64,000 nucleotides of DNA, from positions 13,467,434 to 13,531,433 of the forward strand of contig OZ038482.1 in NCBI GenBank assembly GCA_964036315.1. Reading direction: 5' to 3'. The stretch comes from Acanthosepion esculentum (taxonomy: Eukaryota; Mollusca; Cephalopoda; Sepiida; Sepiidae). The notes under the pieces are model-generated. The model was not told the DNA's origin and searched no databases. It saw nothing but the letters and a program-made list of their open reading frames with translations. The translations under genes were made by a program, and so were the position numbers. Below are positions 10,095 to 20,606 of this stretch, one piece after another (position 1 is the stretch's first letter; every line of letters starts with the position of its first letter).

Positions 10095-10315
10095 AAAATT
10101 TCGAATCGAACCCTAAATTTTAAAATTAAATTGTTCTAGTTCCGCGGGCCATGCCTTTTCTAAACATCTCACTTACAGTTACTTTACTTTTGTAAGTTTT
10201 GTCTTGGTCACCTCTGCTGTGGCCAGATATTGAACTCACAACTCTTTAGGTCAAGTCACTGGATTACTTCACCCGACGCATTTATCCACTGGACCATGTG
10301 CCCTTGGGTAACATG
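10095..10315 (-). mobile_element. Penelope-like 3'-end repeat, body and tRNA-like half
   Basis: Continuation of the interrupted repeat: TCGAACCCTAAATTT, TGTTCTAGTTCCGCGGGCCA, then on the reverse strand the tRNA-like part CCAGTGGATAAATGCG (A box) and GAGTTCAATATC (B box). Confidence 0.7.
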
Positions 10316-10779
10316 TTTATTCAGACCAGGAAATATCAGAAGTCTAAATCGAATTAAATCTCATTAAGGAACATTTATTCTAAGTAGAGTTGCTCCTCAA
10401 TAGATATTGTGCTCTCCTTAAGAGAGATCAAAGTAGTCTTTTCACTCGCTGTCGTACCCGAGAAACAAAAGAGCCAGTCGCATCCATGGGTTGTCCTTCT
10501 ATCCTCCAGGTGCAAATTGTCATCTTCATTGGATATTAGTGGCTGCCCGAGACATATAAACGAGAATTCGACTCATTTGAGCTTAGGATGTGCACACCAC
10601 GTGACAGCAAGTTTGATAATAGCTCCACGCGAGAGTCTCTCATATCCTAGCAGGAATAATATCAACGTTTAAAAAAAAGCCCCTCAAAACCACACACGTT
10701 TACGCTGACACTAACTGATCAAATCCAAAAGTGAATAAACAATCATATCATCTGTTTTATTAGGCACTAATAATAATAA
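10316..10779. other. no recognisable gene
   Basis: An 87-codon frame at 10409-10672 has no recognisable domain. Confidence 0.45.
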
Positions 10780-11255
10780 GAGGCACGGTGGATAGTGGCT
10801 CGGATTGAGGAATCGGAGAGCTGAGTTCGAATTCTAGTCGAATCCATTACATTCACTTACGTGTTAATACCCTTGGGAAAGGTATGAATCCTCTTCTCTT
10901 CCCAGCTATGGGTAAATAGCAAGACAGACCTGGTTCTATAACCTTGGATAGCAACTGGTCTACTGCAGAAAGAAATGGCAACCTACTGTAGGAAAAAAAT
11001 CTACCACATCAGTCATGTATCGAAAGATACATGATCGCCTAAGCGTGTATCACACATGGCACGTAACTGCCTGACTGACGGGCTAATACCCTTGGGAAAG
11101 GTCTGAATCCTCTTCTTCTCCCCCCAGCCGATAGACAAATATCAGGAAAGACTGGGTTCTATAGCTTTAGATGACAGAAAGAAATGTCAACCTACTCGTC
11201 AGTCATGTATGAAAAGATACATGATCGCCTGAGCGTGTATCACGCATGATATATA
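10780..11255 (+). mobile_element. tRNA-derived SINE (family A) with duplicated tail
   Basis: The head GGCACGGTGGATAGTGGC (A-box-like) and GAGTTCGAATTC (B-box-like, about 10828) lie about 40 bp apart, as in tRNA-derived SINEs. The body matches the reverse copy at 100-350. The 3' portion (ACCCTTGGGAAAGGT ... GATACATGATCGCCT) occurs at 10867-11045 and again, diverged, at 11087-11250, a tandem tail duplication. No coding potential. Confidence 0.75.
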
Positions 11256-11990
11256 ACTGATTGAATAAGGAAACATTAAAATAACAAAAAACAGGTAAAC
11301 ACAAATCGTTTCTTTATAATAAAGAGTAGCAATAAAATAATGAAATATAAGATGAATCTGCCGTTCTATCAATATTTATCTCCTCTTTCTAAACCATAGT
11401 TTAGAAAGGGGAGATAATCTTGAGGATGCCATCAAGGAAGGAACTCGTTATACGAGTAATATGTGTTTGCTAACTATTGATCTGGAGATGGTGCTTGACT
11501 GTATAGAAGGTTATTGTGTTGCTGTCTTCATATACCAATTGATGCCGACACCACGTGTGTTGTTTTGTTGCAAATTGCTAACTGATGAGATATCTGTCAA
11601 AAGTGGCAATATATTCATGAGGGTCAGGCCTTGGACGATGTCGGTTACGCCCAGAGAAAAACCAGCAGAAGGCAGAAGTAGATGCGAAAATAGATGCAGA
11701 AGCTATCGATTAGTTCGAAGAAATCGATGAAAACTAAGTGATAAAGCGATTTTGGTGGAGTTTCACAATAGACACTGCGACCAGAAATAAGTAGATTTTT
11801 TCAAAGGCCTTTCTTCATATTAATATTGATTAAGTCGTACAGATGACGAGTATTAATTTATTTGATACAACTGAGCATTGTAATAACAGATGACAGAAAG
11901 TGGGACACACAAACTAGAACACTTGTAGGGACGAAGAAAATGCGTTTTAGAAACTAAGTAATGTATTAAAAATTGAAAAATAATATTTTT
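11256..11990. other. unassigned; contains a 42-nt hairpin
   Basis: Arms 11376-11394 and 11399-11417 are complementary over 19 bp (one G.T) around a 4-nt loop. The loop is too short for a typical microRNA precursor. An 89-codon frame at 11461-11730 has no recognisable domain. Confidence 0.5.
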
Positions 11991-11994
11991 TCTC

Positions 11995-12065
11995 ACTTCT
12001 TTTTCTATGTGCCGTGGCCCTTCAGGACGTTGACTATCATAGCTATCCACAAATTCCTGTTCTTT
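11995..12065 (-). mobile_element. LINE family L1 3'-end fragment
   Basis: CTATGTGCCGTGGCCCTTCA followed by GACTATCATAGCTATCCA is the reverse complement of the L1 terminus (AYALKGHGT end), also seen at 12375, 18120 and 19600. Confidence 0.65.
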
Positions 12066-12374
12066 AAACTTTCAGCAGCGTCTAGTCTTTAAAATTTACA
12101 CCTTTTTGCGATAACTCCAAAGTTGTTCTTTTCCTCTTCTTCCCATCATCTATTTCACCAATACAAACCATTAGGATAAAATAAGCATAAGCATTTATCC
12201 AAAGTAATTTTCCTGAAAAACAGAAATGTCAAATCAGTTACATGTCACCCAAATAGTTCAAATATACACATCAAAATCATGTCTGGATATGCGGGATTCC
12301 GGATTTGAGGCACTCCGGATATGCGGGATTCCGGATTTGAGGGATTTCGAATATGAGGAATTCTATTATATTAC
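12066..12374 (-). mobile_element. pogo/Tigger-like fragment (second copy)
   Basis: Matches 6120-6450 in order: the HTH-coding piece, the AACCATTAGG segment, the 5' untranslated region, and TIR-like units (TCCGGATATGCGGGATTCC) ending in ATTCTATTATATTA. Confidence 0.65.
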
Positions 12375-13015
12375 TCTTAATAAATTTTGTCTTTATGTCA
12401 TTTCTCTTAAACCTTGTTCCGCTATCCATTTACTCAAGCTCGTTCTTCTTCTATGTACCGTGTCCCTTCAGGACGTAGGCGATCATGGCTCTCCACAATT
12501 TCCTGTCTCTTGTATCTCTTAATAAATTTTGTCTTTCTGTTATTTCTCCTAAACCTTTCCGCTAATTCATTTACTCAATCTCGTTCTTCTTCTTCTTCTT
12601 CTTCTTCTTCTTCTTCTTCTTCTTCTTCTTCTTTGTACCGTGTCCCTTTAGAACGTAGGCCATCATGTCTCTCCACATTTTCCTGTTTTTTATCTCTTAA
12701 TAGATTTTGTCTTTTTGTTATTTCTCCTAAACCTTGTTCCGCTATCGATTTACTCAATATCACCAAGTACGTTATAGATTGTTTTCCTCTGTCACTCTTG
12801 CCTTCCATCTGTCCTGTGAGTATCAAATTTTCCAACCCCCCTATCCTCATTATGTGCCCTAGAAATGTCCATTGTCTCTTTCTGATATTAAGTATAAGTG
12901 TTCTTTTTGTTTTCATTTTCTCTAAAACTCTCTCGTTTCTCACATATTCGGTCCATAGTATTCTCAGCATCCTTCTGTAGAACCACATTACTGCTGCTTC
13001 AGATCTTTTCTTTAT
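12375..13015 (-). pseudogene. LINE family L1 C-terminus with a triplicated 3' tail
   Basis: The reverse strand from about 12990 encodes MWFYRRMLRILWTEYVRN, TLILNIRKRQWTFLGHIM, GLENLILTGQMEGKSDRG and continues open for 137 codons to a (GAA)n tract (12583-12632 as TTC). This is the conserved C-terminal tail of endonuclease/RT LINEs. Its last part is repeated: CTTAATAAATTTTGTCTTT-like segments start near 12369, 12517 and 12697, each followed by the terminal CCCTTCAGGACGTAGG motif or its equivalent. Upstream RT is missing, so it is 5'-truncated. Confidence 0.75.
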
Positions 13016-13204
13016 TTGTGAGGAGAAAAATTGCTGAAATGTTATGTAATGACTAATCTTCTATCTGACAGTGAAGGCAAGAGAAAATTGTCACAAATGA
13101 TAGAATTATAGACATTATGATAGCAAATACATAGATAGATAGATAGATATACAAACAGACAGATAGATACACAGGGATCTGTAAACATTAAGAACTACTA
13201 AAAG

Positions 13205-13480
13205 ATCTCTATTTACATTATTCGGACTATTATCCTCATCTTTGTCGCCATGTTTATCACAACGTTTCGGCCGTTGTACGCTCCGGCATTCTTCAGGTGG
13301 TTAGAATGTCGAACTGAACCCTTTATTTCGCTCACTGGGGTAGACTGTTCTAGTTCCACGTGCCATGTCTAATGGACGCAAGTTATCTCCTGTTAATTCC
13401 CCTCTCAAAGTTCTCCACTGCCTTAACCAGGTAAAGATGAGGACAATAGTCCGAATAATGTAAATAGTGTACATAATACC
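13205..13480 (-). mobile_element. Penelope-like 3'-end repeat with GGCC hammerhead-like motif
   Basis: Reverse strand: GGAACTAGAACAGTCTACCC, AAATAAAGGGTTCAGTTCGA, then CACCTGAAGAATGCCGGAG ... ACGGCCGAAACGTTGTG and the tail ATAGTCCGAATAATGTAAAT. Stem I could form as CAC/GTG. The stem II 5' arm is mutated (TGCC) and an extra A lies between core and stem II. A short forward-strand repeat of the tail follows at 13430. Confidence 0.75.
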
Positions 13481-13619
13481 TCATCTCAGAAATATAGACA
13501 GATACTGGTATAAGAGCTGCTAAAATTATTGATTGATTTGCTTTTTTACGGCATATCAATCTTTTTCAGGTTATTTAAAGCCAGAAAATATTTTTAGATT
13601 GTAAAAATGTTGGGAGATA

Positions 13620-13720
13620 TTAATGATTTACTGATACAGATCCCACTATTTAACCTATAGTTGGGGAGTGGTGGTGGATTCATATTTTTCCCAAAGGTAT
13701 GTGCGTGTAAGCGAATATAA
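13620..13720 (-). mobile_element. family A SINE tail fragment
   Basis: Reverse complement of the AGCTATGGGTAAATAG and CCCTTGGGAAAGGTATG part of the family A tail, diverged. Confidence 0.55.
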
Positions 13721-13829
13721 CGAACCCGACAGATGGCGACAAAGATGAGGATAATAGTCCGAATAATGTAAATAGAGATATTTTAGTAGTTCTTAATGTT
13801 TATATCTCCCTGTGTATATAGCTGTCTGT

Positions 13830-13834
13830 TTGCA

Positions 13835-13897
<63 letters not shown>
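13830..13897. repeat. (CTAT)n microsatellite
   Basis: Uninterrupted ATCT tetranucleotides abutting the 5S-headed SINE. Confidence 0.97.
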
Positions 13898-14068
13898 TGG
13901 AACTCGGAGAGCCGAATTCCATTTCCGAGCCGACATCCATTACCCCAACCACATATCCAAGCTTACAGCATCTGGTGTTCTGAAGCGTTCAGCCATCTAG
14001 GAACTGACAAGGCTCAACGTTGCTTAACTTCGGTGAACGTACTTCAATGTGATCTGGCTGTAAGCTGT
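13898..14068 (-). mobile_element. 5S-rRNA-headed SINE, reverse copy
   Basis: Read from 14066 downward: GCTTACAGCCAGATCACATT, ACCGAAGTTAAGCAACG, TGTCAGTTCCTAGATGG, AACACCAGATGCTGTAAGC. This follows animal 5S rRNA (GCCTACGGCC ... GAAGTTAAGCA ... GTTAGTACTTGGATGG ... ATACCAGGTGCTGTAGGC) over its whole length with about 25 percent change. The same tRNA-like segment as in the forward copy follows (GGCTCGGAAAT, GCTCTCCGAGTTCCA). The downstream body was replaced by (CTAT)n. Confidence 0.75.
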
Positions 14069-15584
14069 TAGAATTGTAGAAACTCGAAGATCACAAGCGT
14101 ACCGCTAATTAATAGAACATGACTAAACGGGGGTGGCGCTTGAAAAAATACTGAAGAAATGACCGATCCATAGAAAAATACATAGAAGAGTGAAGGATAA
14201 TTAAGATAACTTCCGTTTCCATCGTTTCTAATGACATCCACCAGAGGCCATTTGTGTGAAGATATTTTGAAAATTAACTGAAAGAATTTCGTTTTCGGCT
14301 GTTTTCGATTTTTACAAGAAAACTTACATTATAAACGTAGTTGCCAGTTTGTGTTGAGACTCACCAATATTTGACATCGACGTAACTATCTGTTGAACAT
14401 TGATGAGATACAAAAAGAGAAAAACAAAATAGCTTTGGAACGACAAAAAATACCCTTTTAAAATGAAGAAGTCTGAAGAAAGATAATGACAGCTGTCTAT
14501 TTTCATTTGAGGCATTTTTATTGGTTTCAAGAAAGACGAGAAATCAATTTTGAGATTATTGATTTTATCTCTAGGTTTATTTTTTAAACTTTGAAACCAG
14601 CGATGATGTGTAATTATGCGCCATTTTCTAAAGTTTAACAACTTTTAAATGAAATCTTTCTTGTGTCATGATCTCTAATCCCAAAAGCGAAAATAAAAAG
14701 AATAATATATTTTGCGTCTACTTATGGAGCAAGTATTAGCACGATTATTTTGTTTCAATTTCTTAATTTGATTTTCATTAGGAGGTCCATCTAAATTAAG
14801 CTTAACCAGTAGCATCAGCCTAACATGAAAGTAGACTAAGGCTATGAGTAACTTTATACTGGCCATTTAATGTTTTTTTATGCTGTTTTACAACAAAACG
14901 GTGATCAGATATCGGGGTTCAATGATTTACTATATATCTTGGTTACTTACCGTAGCGTCAAACTTTGAAAGTTTATCTCGAAGACCAAACTGATCGTGTA
15001 ATAGCAATAAGAACCGTTTCCTTATAAATATAAGTTCGGCATTCATTAACCGAGAAGCCAGTGCTACTGTTAGCTAAAATTTATAAAATCTTTCTGTTAA
15101 AATAATTTTTCAGGAAGGTAGTTTTCTCAAGTTGAAACTTGAGAGTCTTGAGCTGAATTTACGTCCAGATTCTTACAAGATTTCGTAGCAGATCTATTAT
15201 CAAAATGCGAGATATATAATAACAAAAGTGATGAAAATATAATAAAAAAGAAACTAAAGGAAATTGCGTAGAGTATATATCAAAAATTAAAAAGAAAAAT
15301 TCAATTTTCAATGTCAGCGTTGACTCTCATTTGTGGGCATATGTCCGATAAAAAACGAAACGCATCACACGAAAAGTTATTTTCCATGATTTTCATAGAT
15401 TTTCCTAAAGCTAAATTTGTTATAACTGATCCATATACTGAGGTATTTAAAGAATTTAGTATTTACTAATTACACTTCTTGGATTTTTTATGATGGATCC
15501 TGTTGCTATCACTGCTTTCATTTCAATTCCAGATCGTAGCTTCTCTTTTGGAAAAGTTGATCTTGATTCCGACTTTTTGGAACA
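14069..15584. other. no recognisable gene
   Basis: About 1.5 kb of AT-rich, apparently single-copy sequence. Reverse frames of 105 (14324-14641) and 63 codons have no recognisable domains. Confidence 0.5.
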
Positions 15585-16140
15585 CTAAGTGCCACGCTGA
15601 GATCCGAAGACGTATTGGAATGGCCAAAAACGCATTCCAAAACCTAAAGAGATTATTACGAGACAAGAGGATTTATTTGTTTTTTTTTAAGAAAAGATTG
15701 CTGAGCTGCTACGTGGCATCTGTCCTCTTTTACAGCAGCAAATGTTGGACGGTCTCCTCGAAGATGAAAAGGACACTCGAGGCAACGGAGGTATAGTTCT
15801 ACAGAAGGACGCTAAGGATACCATGGACCTAGCCTATGAGCAACGATGAGATTTTGAAGGGGATGCACAGCTTATACTTAACATCAGGAAGAGGCAGCTG
15901 AAGTTTCTGGGACGCGTAATGAGAAAGTAGGGCCTGGAGAATCTGATACTCACGGGTCGAATAGAGGGAATGAGAGACAAGGGAAAGCAACGCATAACAT
16001 ACCTGGCGGGCTTAAACAAATGGATGACAGAACGTGGCTAGGGGAGGTGGCAGAGGGACGAGGCATTGAGAGTTACAAGAGATAGGGGAAGTGAACCATG
16101 ATCGCCTACGCCCTGAAGGGTCTCGGCATATAAAAAAAGA
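15585..16140 (+). pseudogene. LINE family L1 C-terminus
   Basis: Forward translation: AEIRRRIGMAKNAFQNLKRL, KKRLLSCYVASVLFYSSKCW, TVSSKMKRTLEATEV, a stop at the expected MW, FYRRTLRIPWT, MSNDEILKG, then (frameshifted) the KRQLKFLGRVMRK and GLENLILTGRIEGMRDKG region and a terminal GTCTCGGCATA. This is the segment after the RT domain of endonuclease/RT LINEs. Several frameshifts and a T8 run make it non-functional; no upstream RT. Confidence 0.8.
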
Positions 16141-16229
16141 GAGGTGGAACATGTTGATAATGAGCTCAGTTTTTATTAGGTATACAATGTCTGTGTCCAA
16201 TGTGTTGGCCTAAGCTATGTTTTCCTAAT

Positions 16230-16900
16230 AATTTTATGTTTATTATAATCGCCAGTAAGCCGGTGTCATAAACCAAATTTAACGCATCCTGGGTAAGACG
16301 ATAAACTACATCCGTGTCCTGGGTAAGACGATAAACTACATCCAACAGCAAGACCTCTGATCAGGGGGTTTTGAGGAGCATGGAACCACCTCTTAATTGT
16401 TTTTATAAGGTTTCTTTACATTCTTAGAGATATTGTTGAAGCAATTGTTTTAAAATATATGATATTGAAGAGACAAGTGAATTGGTACTGCGTTTCTTAT
16501 TCGGTAGGTAATTTGTTGAGCTGACGAAATATCACCAGATGTCTAATATATTGTTACATGATATATTAGTGCATATATCAGGTTTACCCTTACCCGGGGT
16601 GGTAGAAACCTGATAGGGTCCCAAATATGGGCAAATAGTTAACCCCCAAACTGGGGTCGAAACACTATGAAAGTGTAAAAATAGGTTTTAATGCCAGCAA
16701 CACATTTTTGGGGGAAAATTATTACCGGCAATACATTATTTCCAGCAATATATTTGTTAAGAAAAAAATATTAACAACAGTGCATTTTTGAAGAAAAAAG
16801 TATTACCAGCAATAGATTTTTGGAAAAAAATATTACCAACAATAAAATTAAACGCCGCAATGGGTTATTACCCACGTAGAACAAACCAAACTAAAATCAA
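16230..16900 (-). repeat. dispersed repeat with ~37-bp internal units
   Basis: Shares, in inverted orientation, the landmarks of 37215-37600: two copies of GACGATAAACTACATCC, CCTCTGATCAGG with GTTTTGAGGAGC, AACCCCCAAACTGGGGTC, CACTATGAAAGTGTAAAAA, then four or five diverged units of the form TATTACCAGCAATA with a poly-A stretch. No protein. Function and class unknown. Confidence 0.65.
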
Positions 16901-16992
16901 ATCTATAAAGTTCGACCATCAATAGTTTAACATGACTTTCTATCAGAGGATTGGATATGTGGAAAAGTTCCTGACGTTTTTATTCGAAAAAC

Positions 16993-17290
16993 ATTACATT
17001 ATTCGGACTATTGTCCTCATCTTTGTCGCCATATTTATTACAACGTTTCGGCCGTTGTACGCTCCGACCTTTTTCAGGTGGTTGGAATGTCAAACTGAAC
17101 CCATTATTTCGCTCACTGGGGTAGACTGTTCTAGTTCCACGTGCGATGTTTTTAATGGATGTCAGTTATCAGTTATCTCCTGTTAATTCCCCTCTCCACT
17201 GCCTTAGGCGAGTATTGAACTCACACTCTTTGGGTCCTGTCACTGGATCTAACTAACGCCTTTATCCACTGTGCCATGTGTCCTTGTGTA
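16993..17290 (-). mobile_element. Penelope-like 3'-end repeat with tRNA-like and hammerhead-like parts
   Basis: Reverse strand from 17290: A box GGCACAGTGGATAAAGGC, B box GAGTTCAATACTC, GGAACTAGAACAGTCTACCC, then CCACCTGAAAAAGGTCGGAG ... ACGGCCGAAACGTTGTA and the tail ATAGTCCGAATAATGTAA. On the same strand it lies directly downstream of an endonuclease C-terminus (17467-17690), which identifies the parent element. The core is CTGAAAA, so G8 is lost. Confidence 0.75.
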
Positions 17291-17466
17291 TGAATTTCTG
17301 GTTATTATAAACCTAATCTCTTCAGTAACATTTTTTACCAGTGCTCATATTGCAATTTTTGCTGTTATCATATCATATATTTTTACCATAGCTCATATTG
17401 CAATTTTTGTTGTTATCATATCATATATTTTTACCAGAGCTCATATTGCAATTTTTGTTGTTGTTA
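17291..17466 (-). repeat. 3' untranslated region with tandem ~52-bp units
   Basis: CAGTGCTCATATTGCAATT recurs three times between about 17339 and 17465, each with TTTTGYTGTTATCA. Equivalent units lie between endonuclease and tRNA-like part at 21940-22060 and 52985-53090, so this is part of the Penelope-like element. Confidence 0.7.
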
Positions 17467-17690
17467 TCACTTTTCTCTGGCACTCATTATTATTGGTTCC
17501 CATATTATATTAATTTCTATGCTTGGTCGGCTCAGGAGATTTTTGTGGCCTAGCATATGTGCTGATTCCTTAAGTTTACGAATTTTCCAATGGTGTTGTT
17601 TGTCTATGATCTCAACCTGATCCCACAGAAGGCGGCGATCTCCCTTTTCTCTCCATATGTGGTCAGCCACGCCTGATTTTTCCACGTTTC
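17467..17690 (-). pseudogene. Penelope-like element, GIY-YIG endonuclease C-terminus
   Basis: An open reverse frame of 72 codons reads EKSGVADHIWREKGD, LWDQVEIIDKQHHWKIRKLK, ESAHMLGHKN, LSRPSIEIN and IWEPII. The pattern (S-x-ADH-x-W ... W-x-x-x-x-I-x-D ... RK-x-KE-x-x-x-I/M ... N-x-L-x-R) is the C-terminal half of the GIY-YIG endonuclease domain of Penelope-like retroelements. The catalytic GIY and YIG strands and the RT lie further 5' and are absent, cut off by the foldback at 17706. Confidence 0.75.
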
Positions 17691-17705
17691 AGCCGTTGTA
17701 TTCAT

Positions 17706-17958
17706 GTTACAGCTTTCTGGTGTTCTTAAAGCCTTACCTTAAGGGGGCGGCCTGTCTCTCCTTTATATCTTTTTCAGCAGCTGCCCGGGATAGCGTACAC
17801 ACAGTCGTTAGTCATGTTCTCCTCTATGGGGGGGTCTTACTCGGGAGAGGTATCTGCGAAGTGTCGTCGAGCTATCCCGTGCAGCTGCGGAAAGGAATAT
17901 GAAGGGGAGACAGGCCGCCCCTTAAGGTAAGGCTTTAAGAACACCAGAAAGCTGTAAC
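17706..17958. repeat. foldback (long inverted repeat) element
   Basis: Arms 17706-17767 and 17896-17958 are nearly perfect reverse complements (CTTTCTGGTGTTCTTAAAGC; GGCGGCCTGTCTCTCC). A nested pair sits inside (CAGCTGCCCGGGATAGC near 17778, GCTATCCCGTGCAGCTG near 17869). It interrupts the Penelope-like copy just upstream of the surviving endonuclease fragment. Confidence 0.85.
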
Positions 17959-18109
17959 ACGAGGGGAGGTTTATGCATTTACTGGATGCCGCTAATAGCC
18001 GGAGGAATACCTAATTCCTTCCGTGTAGTAATTTCCGCGTATAGCAAATCCGATCGTTGCTAGTTAACCCCTTTTTTAGTCTTATGCTAGGTAATGTAAG
18101 CAAAGTAAA

Positions 18110-18260
18110 GAAACACTATCTCTCTTTCTATGTGACATTTCATTTCACAGCATAAACGACCATAGCTCTCCATAACGTTCTTTCAATTATTACTCTTAAT
18201 TCGTCTTTATCATTCCTTTTGGGTTTTTGTGATCCTTGTTCCTTCATCAAATTACGATTT
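18110..18260 (-). mobile_element. LINE family L1 3'-end fragment, diverged
   Basis: CTATGTGACATTTCATTTCA, then GACCATAGCTCTCCATAA and CTTAATTCGTCTTTATCATT, correspond to the reverse complement of the L1 terminus at 12375-12480. Confidence 0.5.
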
Positions 18261-18489
18261 CATAAGATTTCAAATCGGTTTGAATTTTAAAATTTTCCAA
18301 GCCTTCTTTTTTCAAGATGTGTTAGAAAAGTGTCAAATGTCTCTGTCTGATGGCTTGCAGCTGTTCCTTTGTAGTTTGTAAAAAGGATTTCTTTGCACAA
18401 AGGAGCCTGAATTAAAGAAAAAAAAACTATTGATATTTTATTCTTACTGAAACCATATGAAATACCGATTTTCATATTAATAAGATGGA

Positions 18490-18493
18490 TGGA

Positions 18494-18566
<73 letters not shown>

Positions 18567-18617
18567 CGGTCTGTTCGTATCTACCTATCTATATATCTAT
18601 CGCAATCTATTCAAATA

Positions 18618-18656
<39 letters not shown>

Positions 18657-18696
18657 TTCAGTCTGTTCGTATCTACCTATCTATATATCTATCGCA

Positions 18697-18764
<68 letters not shown>

Positions 18765-18811
18765 CAGTCTGTTCGTATCTACCTATCTATATATCTATCG
18801 CAATCTATTCA

Positions 18812-18858
<47 letters not shown>

Positions 18859-18907
18859 TTCAGTCTGTTCGTATCTACCTATCTATATATCTATCGCAAT
18901 CTATTCA

Positions 18908-18978
<71 letters not shown>

Positions 18979-19027
18979 TTCAGTCTGTTCGTATCTACCT
19001 ATCTATATATCTATCGCAATCTATTCA

Positions 19028-19060
<33 letters not shown>
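18490..19060. repeat. (CTAT)n higher-order satellite
   Basis: Blocks of ATCT of varying length alternate five times with a conserved spacer containing CAGTCTGTTCGTATCTACC and TATCGCAATCTATTCA. The long frames rich in Tyr-Leu-Ser-Ile are repeat artefacts. The same CAGTCTGTTC spacer occurs in the arrays at 50944, 53597 and 56285. Confidence 0.95.
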
Positions 19061-19104
19061 CATTTCCATCATACATTTCTATGCTTATATCTATCTCTCA
19101 AAAT

Positions 19105-19213
19105 GCAGAGAGAAAGCGAGAGAGAGAGAGAGTGTGTGTGTGTATGTATGAGAGAGAGAGAGAGAGAGGGTGCGTGCGTGTGTGCGTGCGTGCGTGTGTG
19201 TCTGTGTGTGTGT
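19105..19213. repeat. (GA)n/(GT)n microsatellite
   Basis: GAGAGA and GTGTGT/GTGC dinucleotide runs. Confidence 0.95.
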
Positions 19214-20146
19214 AAGTCGTTACAAGAAGACAGAGGATAAAAATATCCGGTTGCAAAAAACTGCACAAGTCATTGGACATTTCGATTAAGAGACAATCTG
19301 ATATGAAAATCGATAAAGAACTTTTACGATCCAAACGTGTAAGGTGTCCATCGTATGTTTCGTCGATCTTTCGCCTCGGAGATAAGGCTATATAAATTCT
19401 GTATCGAAAATAGACGCCAATAAAAAGAAGCATAAAACTTTCCGTTGAATAAAATGAGGTTGCAGCTTCGTTACGCCATTGCTGACGACAAGGACAGGTT
19501 CACATGTGAGTCCAGACCATAAAAAACTGCTGTGGGAAACAAAGGTAATAATAAAAGTCGATGCTCAAAGTAAAATATTTTAGTTGTAAATCTTCCCTTT
19601 CTGTGTGCCCTGTTCCTTCAGGACGTGGGCGATCATGGCTCTCTCTCCACAACTTCCAGTTGTGGCTCTTAGTAAGGTTTAACTTTTTGTTTTCTCCCCT
19701 AATCCTTGTTCTGTCGACCATTGAAGTTCGTTAGGCATGTTTCTCGCCCTCCTTTTTCTTACGTTCACTATGTCCTCTGTGTGTTAAATTCCCTAATTTT
19801 CAATTGTCTCTTTCTGATTCTAAATATGTGACCTTTTTGTTTTTAATTTTCTCTGAGACTTCGGCATTATTCACATATTCGGTTCATGATATTCTCCTGT
19901 AGAACCACATTTCTGTTGCCCCAAATCTCTTCTTCATATATAAGGATATTGTCCAGCGTTCATTGCCATATAGGAGGGCCAATATTGCATAACAGTTCAG
20001 TACTCTTTTCTTCGTTTCTATCAAAGTTTTCTCGTTTCTTAATAATTTACTAAGCTTTTCGAAGGTATTTCATTACTACTTCACATTTCGTTGTCACATA
20101 TCCGTCCTATGTTAAAACACTTCCTAGATATCTAAACAGAAATTTT

Positions 20147-20606
20147 TGTGATGTCAACGAACATTCGTTTGGCACATTTGTGATGTCAACGAATACTCGT
20201 TGTCTTTTTCGTAATACTCGTTGTAGTAGAGACTTTGTAATCGTAGATACAACTATAGTAACGCCGTTGAACAATACTGGTGTCAGACGCCTTCGAATAA
20301 CACTCGCACTAATAGTACTTGCTCGATAATACTCGCTCGAACAGTAACCCGTATAGTGATCCGAATAGAGAAATAGTATAGTGAATAGAGAATAGAGGTC
20401 CGTATAATAATAGAGGATAGACTAGAAATAGAGATCCGAATAGTAATAGAGGATAGATTAGAAATGACGATCGTTAGTCGTGAGCTATTTTCTACATATA
20501 TATGTAGGTCACGTGGTCTACTTAATTCAATAATGGGATCGCCTGTGTTTGCTCACCTGTTGTTTAAACTCAAGTGACGGCAGCGACACTTTATTTTTAT
20601 ATAACA
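20147..20606. mobile_element. solo LTR with 5-bp target duplication
   Basis: Begins TGTGATGTCAACG and ends ATATAACA (TG...CA), 460 bp, flanked on both sides by ATTTT (20142-20146 and 20607-20611). Joining the flanks restores continuous LINE sequence. Inside, a block containing AATAGAGGATAGA is tandemly repeated (20390-20465). No internal retroviral coding sequence remains, as expected after LTR-LTR recombination. Gypsy or BEL/Pao are possible; strand cannot be set. Confidence 0.8.

Larger units (their letters stand above)
13115..13865. repeat. ~125-bp inverted repeat enclosing Penelope-like and SINE fragments
   Basis: 13130-13253 and 13733-13865 are reverse complements through GATAGATAGA, the ACAGGGATCTGTAAACATTA segment, AGAACTACTAAAAG, and the ATTATTCGGACTATTATCC tail. 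The 480-bp centre holds the reverse repeat copy at 13205-13480 and a family A SINE tail at 13620-13720. Confidence 0.75.

Noticed and set aside
11376..11417. microRNA precursor hairpin
   Set aside because: Loop of 4 nt and total length 42 nt are too short for a typical pre-miRNA.
16600..16700. Hammerhead around CTGATAG ... GTCGAAACACTATGAAAGTGTA
   Set aside because: The 3' half fits, but CTGATAG lacks G8/A9 and the outer AAACCT/AGGTTT helix is in the wrong register for stem I.
18485..19240. 251- and 220-codon frames rich in Leu-Ser-Ile-Tyr
   Set aside because: Translation of (CTAT)n; the same applies at 13796 and 56221.
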